The notes beneath the pieces were generated by a model, which saw nothing but the letters and a program-made list of their open reading frames with translations, was not told the DNA's origin and searched no databases. Below, piece after piece: positions 30,082-40,859 of a stretch of 64,000 bases of DNA. Every line of letters begins with the position of its first letter. Position 1 is the first letter of the stretch. This DNA is from Latrodectus hesperus (lineage: Eukaryota > Arthropoda > Arachnida > Araneae > Theridiidae): the NCBI GenBank assembly GCA_037975125.1, contig CM075857.1, forward strand, positions 70,892,474-70,956,473, given 5' to 3'. Both the position numbers and the translations under genes were made by a program.

Positions 30082-33000
30082 AAATTCTGACAGAATAATG
30101 ATATGGAGAAGAAATTTGACTTCAATGCTCTCATCATTCATCAAGTAACTTCTAATTCTCTTGATAAGCAAAGTGATATTAACAAACCGAAAAGTCAATA
30201 GAAGGATCAATTGTGTACCCAAATTTTTTGAAAAATGCATTCATCATTTATCAAATTGTACTTAAGTAGTACTTTTTTCAATCTTTGATTGCTATGGTGC
30301 TTCATATATAAAATTTAAGGCCATCCTTTTTTAACTTTTAAGTATTTTTAATATAAATTTGTTAGTAATATTTAGTGCCTAGAAATATTTAGTAACTAAT
30401 CTTTAGTATCAATATATTTAGTGCGCCTAAAAATGGAAAATTATAAAATTTTAATTTTAATATTTCTTCATTAGTTGCATCCATAGTGTAAAATTTTTGA
30501 ATTATATTAATTAATAAGTTTATAAATGATTTTCATGAAAAACAGATTTTTAGAGACTAAAGAAAATTTCATTCAACATATTATGCAAGCTTTGCAGTAG
30601 CTTTACATTTTTATAATGAATTGTTTTTAAACTATTTTATAATACTCTCACATATACATGAAAAATTCAAAATCAAGTTGCCTCATTAAATAGTTTAAAA
30701 AACTCTATGATACTCATTAACAGTTATGAAATCAATTAACACTCAGATATGAAACCAGACTTTACTCTTGAAATATAAACATAGAAAAAATATAAAATTT
30801 TAAGTTGCAAAAATAATTCTAACTCAAAGATGAATATTTCTTGTTAATACTTTTAAAAATATTTCCGTTAAAATTTGTAAGATTCAGTAAAAATTATTCT
30901 GAATTTACGATACGACTGACAATCAGCAATTATGAAGCAGGAAATGAAAATATGATTCACAATTAGTACAATTTACGCAAACTGGGATATTCCCAAAGGG
31001 TAGTATGCACAATAGTTCTTGTGTCGCAAATTACTGAAGGTGTTTCGCAGTCTCATTCGTTTGTTTTAAATTAAAATTCTTATACGGTTCTACTTAATAT
31101 TCAAGGTTATATTAACATTTATCATTGAATTTGTTTTCATTCTATCATAAATTATGCAAAATGAACGTTACCATTCATGAAACACTCATGTAAAAAAGAA
31201 ATATAAAATATTAAAGTGACGTTTATAGTAATAAAGGTAGTTTTAAAATTAATGTTATTCAATTTCTAAAACACATCTCAGATGTGTTAAATAATGAATT
31301 TTTGGATTAAAAATAAGCATTTTTTTAAATATCAAGTTAATACACTGTATCAATTTGTGATTTTTTTTAATTTTCAGAAATAGGACATGTTTGAAAATGT
31401 ACATACTTATAGTTAGCATAGACAGCTAAGTCATTAAAACAGTATACAGAAAATGAAACTGCAGAAAAATTTAAGTATAAAATCAGATTCTTGTATTATT
31501 TTTGGAAGTTTCCTGAACAAAAAGTATATAAACAATAAAAACATAGTTAAAATGTAGTGTTAATTTGTGTAGAAAAAGTAACTTATTTCATTACGATTAA
31601 ATTTAGAATAAATGGTGGTTTTAGGTGAATTTTTAAAAATTTGTAATCCTTTTCTGCAACAAATGTAAGTTGGTTTATCAAAATATTTTTTTTTGCTTTT
31701 AATTAGAATGTATGTCTATAAATGCCTGTTACAATATAAATTACGGAAAGAATATCTATGAGTGTGTAGAAGGCCAATGGATTGTCGAAATTCATAATGC
31801 GAATATTCCTGAATATTATTTAATTATTTTTAAATGTAAGCATTGACAACGGGAAATAAACTTGAGCATAACACAGTATATTACATCTAATGTAAAATGA
31901 AATCGATTCATTAATCAAAGAAATTATTGATATGAATACTGTTGTTATTAAAATGAAGGTGAATAAATTAATACCATTATTAAGAAACGATATGATTAGC
32001 ATTTTGGGAAATAACATTTTAAAAGCAGATATCTAATACAATAAATACGAACCCATAGCAAATATTGATAATTTTTTTAAGTTTGAGGACAAGAATATAA
32101 AAATTCTGATAGATACTTTTGTAAGTGGTAACCATTTATCTTATACCGTATATAATCGGTCTTTGATACATTATATGATTGGGTATATCAAAATGTTCTA
32201 ATGAAACTAAATAGTTTAAATCCAAATGAAAATATCATATGATTACTTATTTTTGTTCTCATAGCACAAATTTTTCAGATTAAATTTTCTAATATATAAA
32301 CCTCAATAACTTTCAACATTAGTTCCAAGAAATGGATGAAAATATTTAAACCATTCTACTTGTGACTCATACAATCTCCCTATCCAGCAAAATTGAACAT
32401 TTAGAATATTACTTATACTATTACACTAAAAATTAGAAATATCTCAATACTTGCATCAGGTGGTAAATTTACATCAATAGAAAAAAATATCTCTAACAAG
32501 AAAGCTGAATTAAATCAACAATATAAACGTAATTTAAATTATTATTTAATTCCATTTATACATAGTTCAGTTTCATATATTTTAAGCATGAGCGCAAAAT
32601 ATTTACTTATTGATTAAGGATTCCTTTGTTGTACTTAAAGAATTCAAACAAGATTCGGAACATAGACATTAATCATTTATTGATTATAGTATACAAAAAA
32701 TAAAATATTCAAGATATATTAACTAACTATATTCGTAACTGCATCGAGAGATATTGTTGGGTTTAGAGCTATTATAGGAAATAAATGTTACAATACGGTG
32801 TTATTCTACGTATATCAATACTAACCATCATCAACGTATTGCGATAAATCAAATCAAGACTTGCTTGCGACTGAATTAATCCCCGAATATAATCATATTT
32901 ATGTAGACAAAGTAATCATATATAATTTCTCCAATAAATATCTGACTTCGTAGATGAAGCATGGAATATATTTATTTAACTTCACATGTGTACTGTATAC

Positions 33001-34069
33001 GTATACACATATATATAAATATATTCGTTTTTCACACATTTTGAATGTCTCATATTTAATATTTTCATACTATGTACTATTTCAACAAAATGTGGAATTT
33101 ATTAATCCTGATGAATAATTTCCATAAGTAAGCGGAAACATAAGCATTGCCAAGTTTGGTAAAAAATATTTCAAGCTGTATCAATGATTATTTCATGGTT
33201 ACATTTTCAACTAACCTCAAATTAGTTTTCCATAATCTACTTCAGAAGTCTGAGTGCTTAAGTAGACTTCATAATTTTTTTCTTCAACCGATCAAACATT
33301 TTATTAGAAATCTGGTCTGTTAATATTATTTGAATGCTTAAATGATTTCTATTTTAAAATAAGAGTTTAAAATTTATATCTCTGTATGTATTTTTTAATT
33401 TTCTAATTTAAGCATACAACAAATTTTAAATGTCTTCATTTGATAACATTTCAAATGTAGATTATTATGTAATGCTTTAGGCACAGTATTTTGACTCAAG
33501 GCATACCTTCGCAATAATTTTGCCAAGTTTTTGGATTTAAAAATAATTGGATTTTTACTCAAGATTTTTCTTCTATTCTTGACAAAATAATAATCATAGC
33601 TAGTTTTTTTTTTATTTTCATCTTTGTTTACATTCTGTTTTGACTTGTGGTGTCGCAGTTGCTCCTATATAATTTCATTTTCAGACTTATGTGAATAATC
33701 GAATTTTTCTTTCACACTTCAACTCGTGACATGTGACCTTTACCATGGCTCATATTTCATGGTAGGTAAACTTTTCATATAATTTTTTTTATTCATGATC
33801 CCAAAAAATACATTATTTGTAATAAAAACCATGTTGAGTTCATATAGGTCTAAAAATCTTATTATAACTCAATTACTGCCACAAAGCAATGTATTAAGTA
33901 ATCAACATGTACTTACATAATAACTTATCCATTGAATTTTGCTCATCATTCGAAGCTGCATCAAAACATTTTTTTACAGAAAAGAGCATTTCAGAATAAC
34001 TTCAATAATCAAACTAGCCGAATGTGTCAAGGAGAATGCAATAATAAGTTAAAATTTCATGCACTGGTA
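30082..34069. other. AT-rich non-coding DNA, no gene seen
   Basis: Very AT-rich, with no frame longer than about 65 codons and no motif. No 3' LTR for the decayed Gypsy element was recognised here. Confidence 0.55.
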
Positions 34070-34488
34070 CTGTTGATAGTTGACACCAGCAAACTCCACT
34101 GTACCTAACTCCAAGGAGCTTTACCAGTTTAATGGGAGCTGCTGGGACTTTTATTTAAAAATATATCAAAAAATGACAATATAAAAATTTTACAACAGTT
34201 GAACATGATTATTTTGCAACATGTCTTAAAATATACAATCAAATTCCTGCTAATTGTAAAGATGAAAACAAGATGACAATATAATGGAGTCTATGATGAA
34301 TTATATACAGTTAACATAATAATTGTAATTTTGCAAAGTTTTTGATTATAATTAAATAAAAATTTATAAATCATATTTAAAAATGTTTTTCATATTTATA
34401 AAGACAGATTATTAATTTGGTCAAAAGCATGTTTTTAGCTAAGTTGTAGAAGAGTTCCCAATCCAACAAACTAAGTTTTCATTGTTTA

Positions 34489-34779
34489 TTAGGAATTCAA
34501 CAGTGTTTTATTTAATTTCATTCTCGCTGTACGATTTCTCAGAATTCTCTTCTTCCAGATGATCTTCCAATTTTCATTGAGTATGGCTAAATACCAGGAT
34601 AATGTTAAAAAGCAGGTTGTCAAGAAGTGGAGTGGGTTGCCTTCCTTTCCACAAGTGTAATCTTTGTAATCAGAAATGTGAAACCTGTTTAAGTAAGATG
34701 GAAATGGTTCGTGGCCCGTAAAAAAAAGTACCTCATTCCTAGTCCAATTAAGGGTTTTCCTGCTAACTTTCGGTATCAT
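34489..34779 (-). pseudogene. LINE ORF2 C-terminus with Cys/His motif
   Basis: A 96-codon open stretch downstream of RNase H. It contains YTCGKEGNPLHFLTTC, matching the C-terminal zinc-binding motif of I/R1/Jockey ORF2 proteins (family 'C.CG...T..H.L..C'). It then ends at 34489 with a Lys/Arg/Asn-rich tail. This motif normally helps bind element RNA or target DNA. The segment is separated from RNase H by in-frame stops. Confidence 0.8.
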
Positions 34780-34879
34780 CTTGTGAACATTTCTTACAGT
34801 TATTCCATTATCCCATTCTTCCTGCCAACAATTTATCCATTATACAATTATAAAATAAGGATTTTGTATGACAACGTGG

Positions 34880-35295
34880 TAACGGTTGGACCTAAGAAAA
34901 ATTACTTGACAGCACAGCCACTTTTGCAAGTCTGTCAGCTGTCTCATTTCCTTCTGTACCTTGATGGGCCTTTAACCAACCAATCCTGATATTATCTACT
35001 GTTGTTAGGAGATCTTGCATTTTTCGTACCATAGGACATTTGTTAAGAGGATTGGATAAATATTTAAAGCATGATTGACTATCTGACCAGATGTTTGTTA
35101 GAAGAGGTTGTGAAGCAGCTACTTGAATGGCTTTTTGCAGAGCATAGACTTCAGTTTGGTGTACTGTGTTCTCAGGTTGTACCCCGGTATTCCAAGTACT
35201 TTGTAATCCTAGTTTAGAGTATACTACAATTCCGGATCCAACTTTTTCTTCTATTTTTTATCCATTTGTGAAAATTGTTAGAAAGCTTTCATTGT
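34880..35295 (-). pseudogene. LINE ORF2 RNase H domain, broken
   Basis: Blocks in order are FTNG followed by a stop and then KIEEKVGSGIVVYS (family 'FTDGSK....G.G.gv', so the first catalytic Asp is changed to Asn), HQTEVYALQKAIQVA (catalytic Glu kept), WSDSQSC (catalytic Asp kept), IGWLKAHQGTEGNETADRLAK (His and last catalytic Asp kept). This is a complete type-I RNase H layout. Among LINEs it is typical of the I group and supports the classification. The domain removes the RNA strand during element copying. Confidence 0.88.
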
Positions 35296-35349
35296 AACAT
35301 TGTATATGGTTTTGCTCATGTATTCTTACTTTGCTCTCCATATTGAAGA

Positions 35350-36750
35350 CTCCAGGGTGGATTGTTTCTCCTTTCATAACATCCTCAATCAAATTTGATG
35401 CAGGAAGAATATGATCAACTACACAAGAAATGTGTCCCTTGCATGCCTTATAAACCTTACCTTGGCTTCCATTTTCAAGTAGAGAGGAGGTATTCCAGTT
35501 ATAACTTGAAGAGCTGCTGTAGGAGTCGTTCTAAACGCACTAGTGATGTTTAACAAAAATCTCTTTTAAATCAAAGGACGTAATTGTTTTGCCCTTGTTG
35601 TTTATGGTGTTTCCCAAATTGCTGCCCATGCGCCAACATCCTCTCTATTACAGTTTGATATAGTAAGATTCAGTGTCTTTCGGAAATTCCCCAATTGTTT
35701 CCTGCCATCCTTAAGAACCTTTGCTGTTATGCCATAGCTCTATTGGCCTGTGACTTTAGATGTGCTCCGAAGTTTACATTTTTGTCAATTATTACTCCCA
35801 GAAACTTTATTGTGGCTTTTCTCATCACCCTGTTGTTTCCCTAAAAAAATTGTGGACCACATTTAAGCTTTGTTATTAGAAAATAGTTGGTTTTTCTGGC
35901 GAAGAAAATTATCATCTGATCATTTTTTAATGAACCAGTGCCTCTGTTGCTACTTTGCGTAATTTTTCTCACTCTTTTCCACTACCACGAAAGTGAAATC
36001 ATCAGCAAATGTTTAAAGATGTATCATGCTCTCTGGATCATGTTGTTTTCTTAAATCACCCAAGTTCTTTTTAAGGATTATATCTGCAAATAAATTCCAT
36101 AGAATGGGGCCACTACAAGAGCCTTGTGGGCAACCATTAGTTTCTTCCTTACTGACTAAACCATCATCAGTTGGCATAATGATTCTTCTATCTTCAAGAT
36201 TACAGCTAAGTAGTTTTTTAATGCTATAAGCGCATTTTGTGGTTTCTAATATTTGTTTAAATTTGTAATGTTGAACTGCATCAAAGGCTCTTTTGATATC
36301 ATTCGTGATTACGGCAGTGCGTAATTTTGCAAATTATTAATGAGTATCATAAGAGCATCATCCACTGATCTACCTTGACAAAAGCCAAATTGGTTAAAAT
36401 TAAAATATTTAGTAGATTCCAAGTAATAATTAAGTTGTTTTGTTGTAAATTTCTCTATGAGCTTACCAATAGTGGGTAGGAGAGAGATTGGTCTAAATGA
36501 TTGTACATCATATTTGTTTTTACCTTCTTTATGGAATAATATAATTATGTCTATTTTAAGACATTTGGAAAATAAGATAAATGTAAGCATTTGCTTAAGA
36601 GTTAGTATAGAAGGTTTGGAAAGCTATTATGCATGCTTTTAAGCATTGAGTTATCTATTCCATCATATCCTGGTGTTTTACCCCTTGGTTGAGACTTTAT
36701 TGTTCGTGAAAGTTCTTCCTGGCTAATGGGCATGTCGTTCGGAGTAAATT
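35350..36750 (-). pseudogene. LINE ORF2 reverse transcriptase domain, broken
   Basis: The recognisable blocks run in order on the minus strand. GKTPGYDGID at about 36690-36660 is RT block 0/1. The open segment 36590-36309 has FRPISLLPTIGKLIEK and NQFGFCQGRSVDDAL (family 'RPISLL...K..E' and 'Q.GF..G.S..DAL'). Near 36130 lies CPQGSCSGPILWNLFADIIL (family 'GVPQGS.LSP.LFN.Y'). At 36009-35998 lies FADD, the catalytic Y/F-x-D-D box, intact. A TAA lies just ahead of the FADD block, so the domain cannot be made from one frame. The Phe-Ala-Asp-Asp form and block spacing fit the I/Jockey/R1 superfamily. Confidence 0.92.
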
Positions 36751-37149
36751 CAATATCAAAAGGTGGTTACAACGATAAGTGAGTTGGAGGTTCTGGGAAC
36801 AAATATTCAAGGATCTTATTTGCTGTGTCTAGTTGAGAGCCTTTAAATATATTTAAAGATGGGTTAAAAAGGTTAGAAGGTGGAATACTTTTGTTAAACG
36901 TTGATTTGTATACTTTCCCAAATAGGTCTTCTGCTGCTGAGCAGAAATTTACCCACGCATTTTTCTTGGCAGTTCTAACATTTTTTTATAAGCAGCCACT
37001 TTGCTTTTGTAGATGTTACAGAGCTGTTATTTTTCATTTTGTTGGCCACGTTGAATTCTTCTCCTTATGGCCTTGGGTTCTTTCTTTTTGATTTCCAGTG
37101 ATAAAGACCACCAAGTATGTTTAACACTTAAACCTTGTTTTTTGATTTT

Positions 37150-38077
37150 GAATGGTTTTGACAACATTCGTAAATTGTACTTTGTAGTTTTTAAGTTATG
37201 TTTTCTAGTTTAGCTTTTGGGTTTGCTGTATCAATAGAGTTTTGAAAATCTTGAATATAAGGAATGATCAGATTCAAAAATTTGGCATGGTTTCCATTAG
37301 ATATCTTGTATCCTTATATCTTCAAGCATTTGGTAACTTTGTTAAGGGTGATTGATATGTATCGATGATCGCTGAGTGTCTCTTCTTTTAAAACATTCCA
37401 GTCTATAGTATTCACTATGTTTCCATTAGATATATAAGTCAAATCAGGCCAACCTGTTGTAATCGATTAATATATTTAGGTGGTGAGTTAGAGTTATTCA
37501 GAAGAAAAATGTTATTAGACATAATAAAATCTTTTACGAGTTCACCCCTTGAATCCTTATGTTGATAACTCCAGTTAACATTGTGGGCATTAAGGTCTGC
37601 TCAAATGAGGAAATTTTCTGGTTGTATTTTCCTGACAATTTTATCTAGTTAACATTAAGAATGAGTGAGATGTCGTTTTGGACACAGTCGGTGGAATGGG
37701 AGTTTGGTGGTAGATTGTATGCTGAAATAATATTAAATGGTATCGGAATCTACTGTAATTTTAATTGTGATTGTCGTCTCAGTGGTATGAACTAAGATTG
37801 GCTTTAAGTCAATCATCGAAACTATGATGGCTGCTTTGCAATTTTTCGAAATCCAGTATGTCCCTTCCAAAGGAATACCAAAAATTCTTTCATTCAGGAT
37901 GTAGAGTTCTTGAACGAGGAAAACTTTCACATCATGTTTTTCAATTGTGACTTGTAAGAGATCTGTAGGAGGATTTGATTTTTTTAAATTTATTTGAAAG
38001 ATTTTCAAGTTAAGTAGAGTATGAGTTTCTATGAAATTACTGGTGCTTGCAGTTGTCATATGATTACTGTATTCCAT
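37150..38077 (-). pseudogene. LINE ORF2 N-terminus: APE-type endonuclease, broken
   Basis: The open segment 38077-37733 contains LKIFQINLKKSNPPTDLLQ and FLVQELYILN. These are the first two conserved blocks of the exonuclease-endonuclease-phosphatase fold ('QiNl..s..A...L' and 'QEPY', with the catalytic Glu kept and the Pro replaced by Leu). Further on, ADLNAHNVNW at about 37602-37572 is the 'GDFNAHN..W' metal and phosphate-binding block, with stops just before it, and NNSNSPPKYI follows. This domain nicks the target DNA to prime reverse transcription. Several nonsense and frameshift changes separate the blocks. Confidence 0.85.
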
Positions 38078-38229
38078 TCTTACAAGTGATAGAGTAGCGT
38101 TAGTTTGATAGTGTTAGTTAGTGTGGTAGAGTTAGTTTGATTGTTTTCTTAGGTTTTGATAGTTAATTAGACTTCTACAGTAGATACAACTTCTGGAATT
38201 GGCTGAAAGATTTATTGGATAGTTGTTTC

Positions 38230-39455
38230 CTTTATCATTGGCTTCTTTACAATTGATACAGCAGTTTAACGCAGATTTGCAATTTTCTGTGTTTTGGATT
38301 TTACTGCATTTCCCAGAAAATGATTTTGAAATGCAATATCGGCTTATAAGGTCAAAGCTTTGACAATTTTAGCATCTTCGTATATTTCTGAATGGCCTAA
38401 CAATTACTCTCCGAAGTCCAAAGAATAAATCTTTGATTACGAGTATGTCCGTCATTATCTTGTAAGCTTCAATAACTACTTGATGAAGTTTTTGTTTGTA
38501 TCTGTATGCTCTAATTTCTGTTATATTTATGGGATTGTCTAATCTTGTTATCTGTGCTTCCTCCTCCAATACTTTGATGATATCTTCGTGTCTGATTGAA
38601 ATTAGTTCATTAAGTTGAATAATCTTTTTAGTTGGTTTCTTAGTTCTTCTAAGGTGTGACCTTCTGTGGTTAGTTGTTGAATCAATTTTGATTTGTCTGT
38701 TTCATTTTTACAAAGAATTTGGTTGAAAATCCACCCCAAGCAATTCTTCTTGGTTTAATTGAGCAGGAAAAGTTAACTAGTTGTTCTTTATGGAATGTTA
38801 AAGAGATATCTTTTATGATAAGAACTATGACTGTGGTAGCTTTTTATTTTTCCATTCTCTTCTTTAATACCTCACTATATAGTGGTTTTTGGGTACTCTT
38901 CTTTGGTTTACTATCTTCTTCGGTTATAGATACTTTTAATTTTGATTGCAATTCGCAAATTTCATTTAGTTTAGTATTGGTGTTTGAAAATCATTCATGA
39001 AGGTAATTTTGAGTAGAGAGTTTCTTATTTGATTCTTCAGAGTTGTTTAGTATGTGTAGTTTTCTTTTATTTAATTTTACTAAGTTTTCTAGATGATTAA
39101 GAATTTTGTCTGATTCTAGACGTTCGTGTTCTGATAATACGTATTTCGAAAATTTTTGGTGCCAAATTATCATCCTTAGTTTTTTCAACATTCTACTTTC
39201 AGGTTCTGGATCGTTATAATATAAGTTGTTATCGTTGTCTTTATTGACGCTAGGTTCTTTATCTGGGAAGAGCGAGACATCATCTTCATAATATAAATTA
39301 ACTCTCACTAAGTTTACTATAGGCTTGGTTGTCATTCTTGTCTCTAGAGTTAAGAATCTTTTTTCTTTTGTTCCTTTCCAATGTTTGAGAGAAAAATTAT
39401 CTGTTTCTTCGGTTGGAGTGGTAGAAGGAAAATCAATCTGCTCTGGATGATCCAT
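38230..39455 (-). pseudogene. LINE ORF1 (gag-like RNA-binding protein), broken
   Basis: The first 154 codons (39455-38991) are open and encode a charged, Asn/Lys-rich leader (starts MDHPEQIDF). After stops in the middle, the segment 38569-38369 reads through VIKDLFFGLRRVIVRPFRNI, the block that precedes the zinc knuckles in Jockey/I ORF1 proteins. The knuckles follow at about 38375-38230: C-x2-C with NCQSF, then a Cys at the expected distance. The His of the first knuckle is changed to Leu, the Gly before it to Asp, and a TAA falls between the first two cysteines. Two further Cys-rich segments (GKCSK, then CINCKEAN) stand where knuckles 2 and 3 belong. The normal role of this protein is to bind element RNA in the transposition particle. 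Confidence 0.8.
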
Positions 39456-40743
39456 ATTTATTTCTTTAATTTTATATTTTAACTGATGAATAATGCTGAT
39501 GGGTAAGTCGTTAGTGCCAAAATTATTTTATTTTATAAGGCAAATAGCTTTATTTTGTAGATAGCTTAAATGAGTATAATTATAGAAGAATTAATATTTT
39601 AATCTAGTTTAGAAATTACTAGTAACACTTTGTTGAAGAGATTATTTTGTAAATAAGTTTGAATATAGAAGTAGAAATATATCTGAAAATTTCAATCTAT
39701 AATCAAATGGATCTTGAAGAATTATTGAACTGCTTGCAAAAATTCATATAAATAGCATTTAAAAATTCTAAATAGATTAAAATACAAGATAATACGGATC
39801 TAATACAAGGAGAAAAAAATCTTGTGTCGCTATGACTAATAGCAGTTGAAATACAGGCTTAATTAAAATTCGCTAATATGCTAATCAACCAAAAATAATT
39901 AGTGCCCAAAGGATTAAGATACGAAGAAGGAACATGCGCAGATACTAAAAGTGAAATCGGAAATACACACAATGATAGCATAAAAGACTAAGAGTGAGAT
40001 TGAAGAACCGTAGGGAGAAAAACAAATGAAATACCATTTCTTCAAGTACTTAAAAGTTAATATAAAATCAAGTATTTAAGATATTGTAAAAATATTGATA
40101 CCAATCAAATTCTAATAAAAAAGGACAGAATATACCAAAAGAATAAGTAATAATAATTAAGTGTATGATGACAAATTAAATGCAAAAAATTGTAGCTGAG
40201 AAACGTAAATATTTACTTTTTACTCAAATCATGACCTTACTTTAACATTAATTAAAAATCAACAATTGCAGTCAGAAAAACATTTTTGATATCATTTTAG
40301 TCACCGGAGATTAAGGATTAAAAATTTTAAAAATCCACGCAATACAATCATTACTTTTTTATTAATGACTAGTTAATTATGAAAATCAAAATCTTCATGT
40401 AAGAAAAGATGAAAAATATGAAATTTTAAGATTCAGAAAATAAGTTATATAATTAGTTCTAATTAAAATTTTGAAATTCCGCAAATAGCTAATATTTAAG
40501 CATTAAATTATCTAATAAATGATATAAAATTTAGGTACATACTGCATTTCATAAATTTTTGGTGTTAACTTAAATTTAGAAAATGCTTCCATTGAAAGTA
40601 TGAATTCAAAGTTCAACACAAAAATCTTGTTTTATTAAAATATTCTATGGTTTTTCTTGAGGCATTTACAGGAAGCTTAAAATGTATTTTTGATGTAGTG
40701 ATGAAAATTGAAGTTCTGTTACATTTAGGTGATGAAACATTAA
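39456..40743. other. Non-coding; may include the LINE 5' UTR
   Basis: AT-rich with no gene. The part nearest the LINE (39456 to about 40030) would contain its 5' UTR and internal promoter, but no boundary or target-site duplication was found. Confidence 0.4.
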
Positions 40744-40842
40744 TTATTTTGTATCCGCAAATGGAAGTCTCAAATGCCAGTGCACCGCCTCTGTTACTGA
40801 GGGGAATGTTGTTGCCGGAAGGGTAGCGTCACTCAGACTCCA
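40744..40842 (-). CDS. Possible small terminal exon, unidentified
   Basis: On the minus strand an acceptor-like sequence (AATATATTTTCAG) ends at 40843. It is followed by 33 codons ending in TAA that read WSLSDATLPATT, then FPSVTEAVHW, then a short basic end. The island is about half G+C, against about one quarter in the flanks. The other two minus frames hit stops at once. The peptide is not recognised. No donor, upstream exon or poly-A signal could be tied to it, so a non-coding conserved patch or a repeat fragment is at least as likely. Confidence 0.22.
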   Translation of the reverse strand, partial: WSLSDATLPATTFPSVTEAVHWHLRLPFADTK

Positions 40843-40859
40843 CTGAAAATATATTATTT

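Larger units (their letters stand above)
34070..39455 (-). mobile_element. Dead I/R1/Jockey-type LINE with RNase H, nearly full length
   Basis: On the minus strand a two-ORF non-LTR retrotransposon runs from the ORF1 Met at 39455 to the end of ORF2 near 34489. Domains in order are gag-like ORF1 with zinc knuckles, APE-type endonuclease, reverse transcriptase, RNase H, and a C-terminal Cys/His motif. The presence of RNase H after RT points to the I group (I, Nimb, R1/LOA-like) rather than Jockey or CR1. G+C is higher than in the flanks. Numerous stops and frameshifts make it inactive. The 3' end is uncertain: about 400 bases below 34489 are AT-rich 3' UTR-like sequence, and a GC-richer 70-bp block at 34070-34140 may be part of it. 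No poly-A or simple-repeat tail or target-site duplication was resolved. Such an element could have mobilised the SINEs seen elsewhere. Confidence 0.88.

Noticed and set aside
35000..37091. Plus-strand frames within the LINE (for example 36026-36229, 36457-36642)
   Set aside because: Antisense shadows of the RT region. The minus-strand reading has clear RT blocks.
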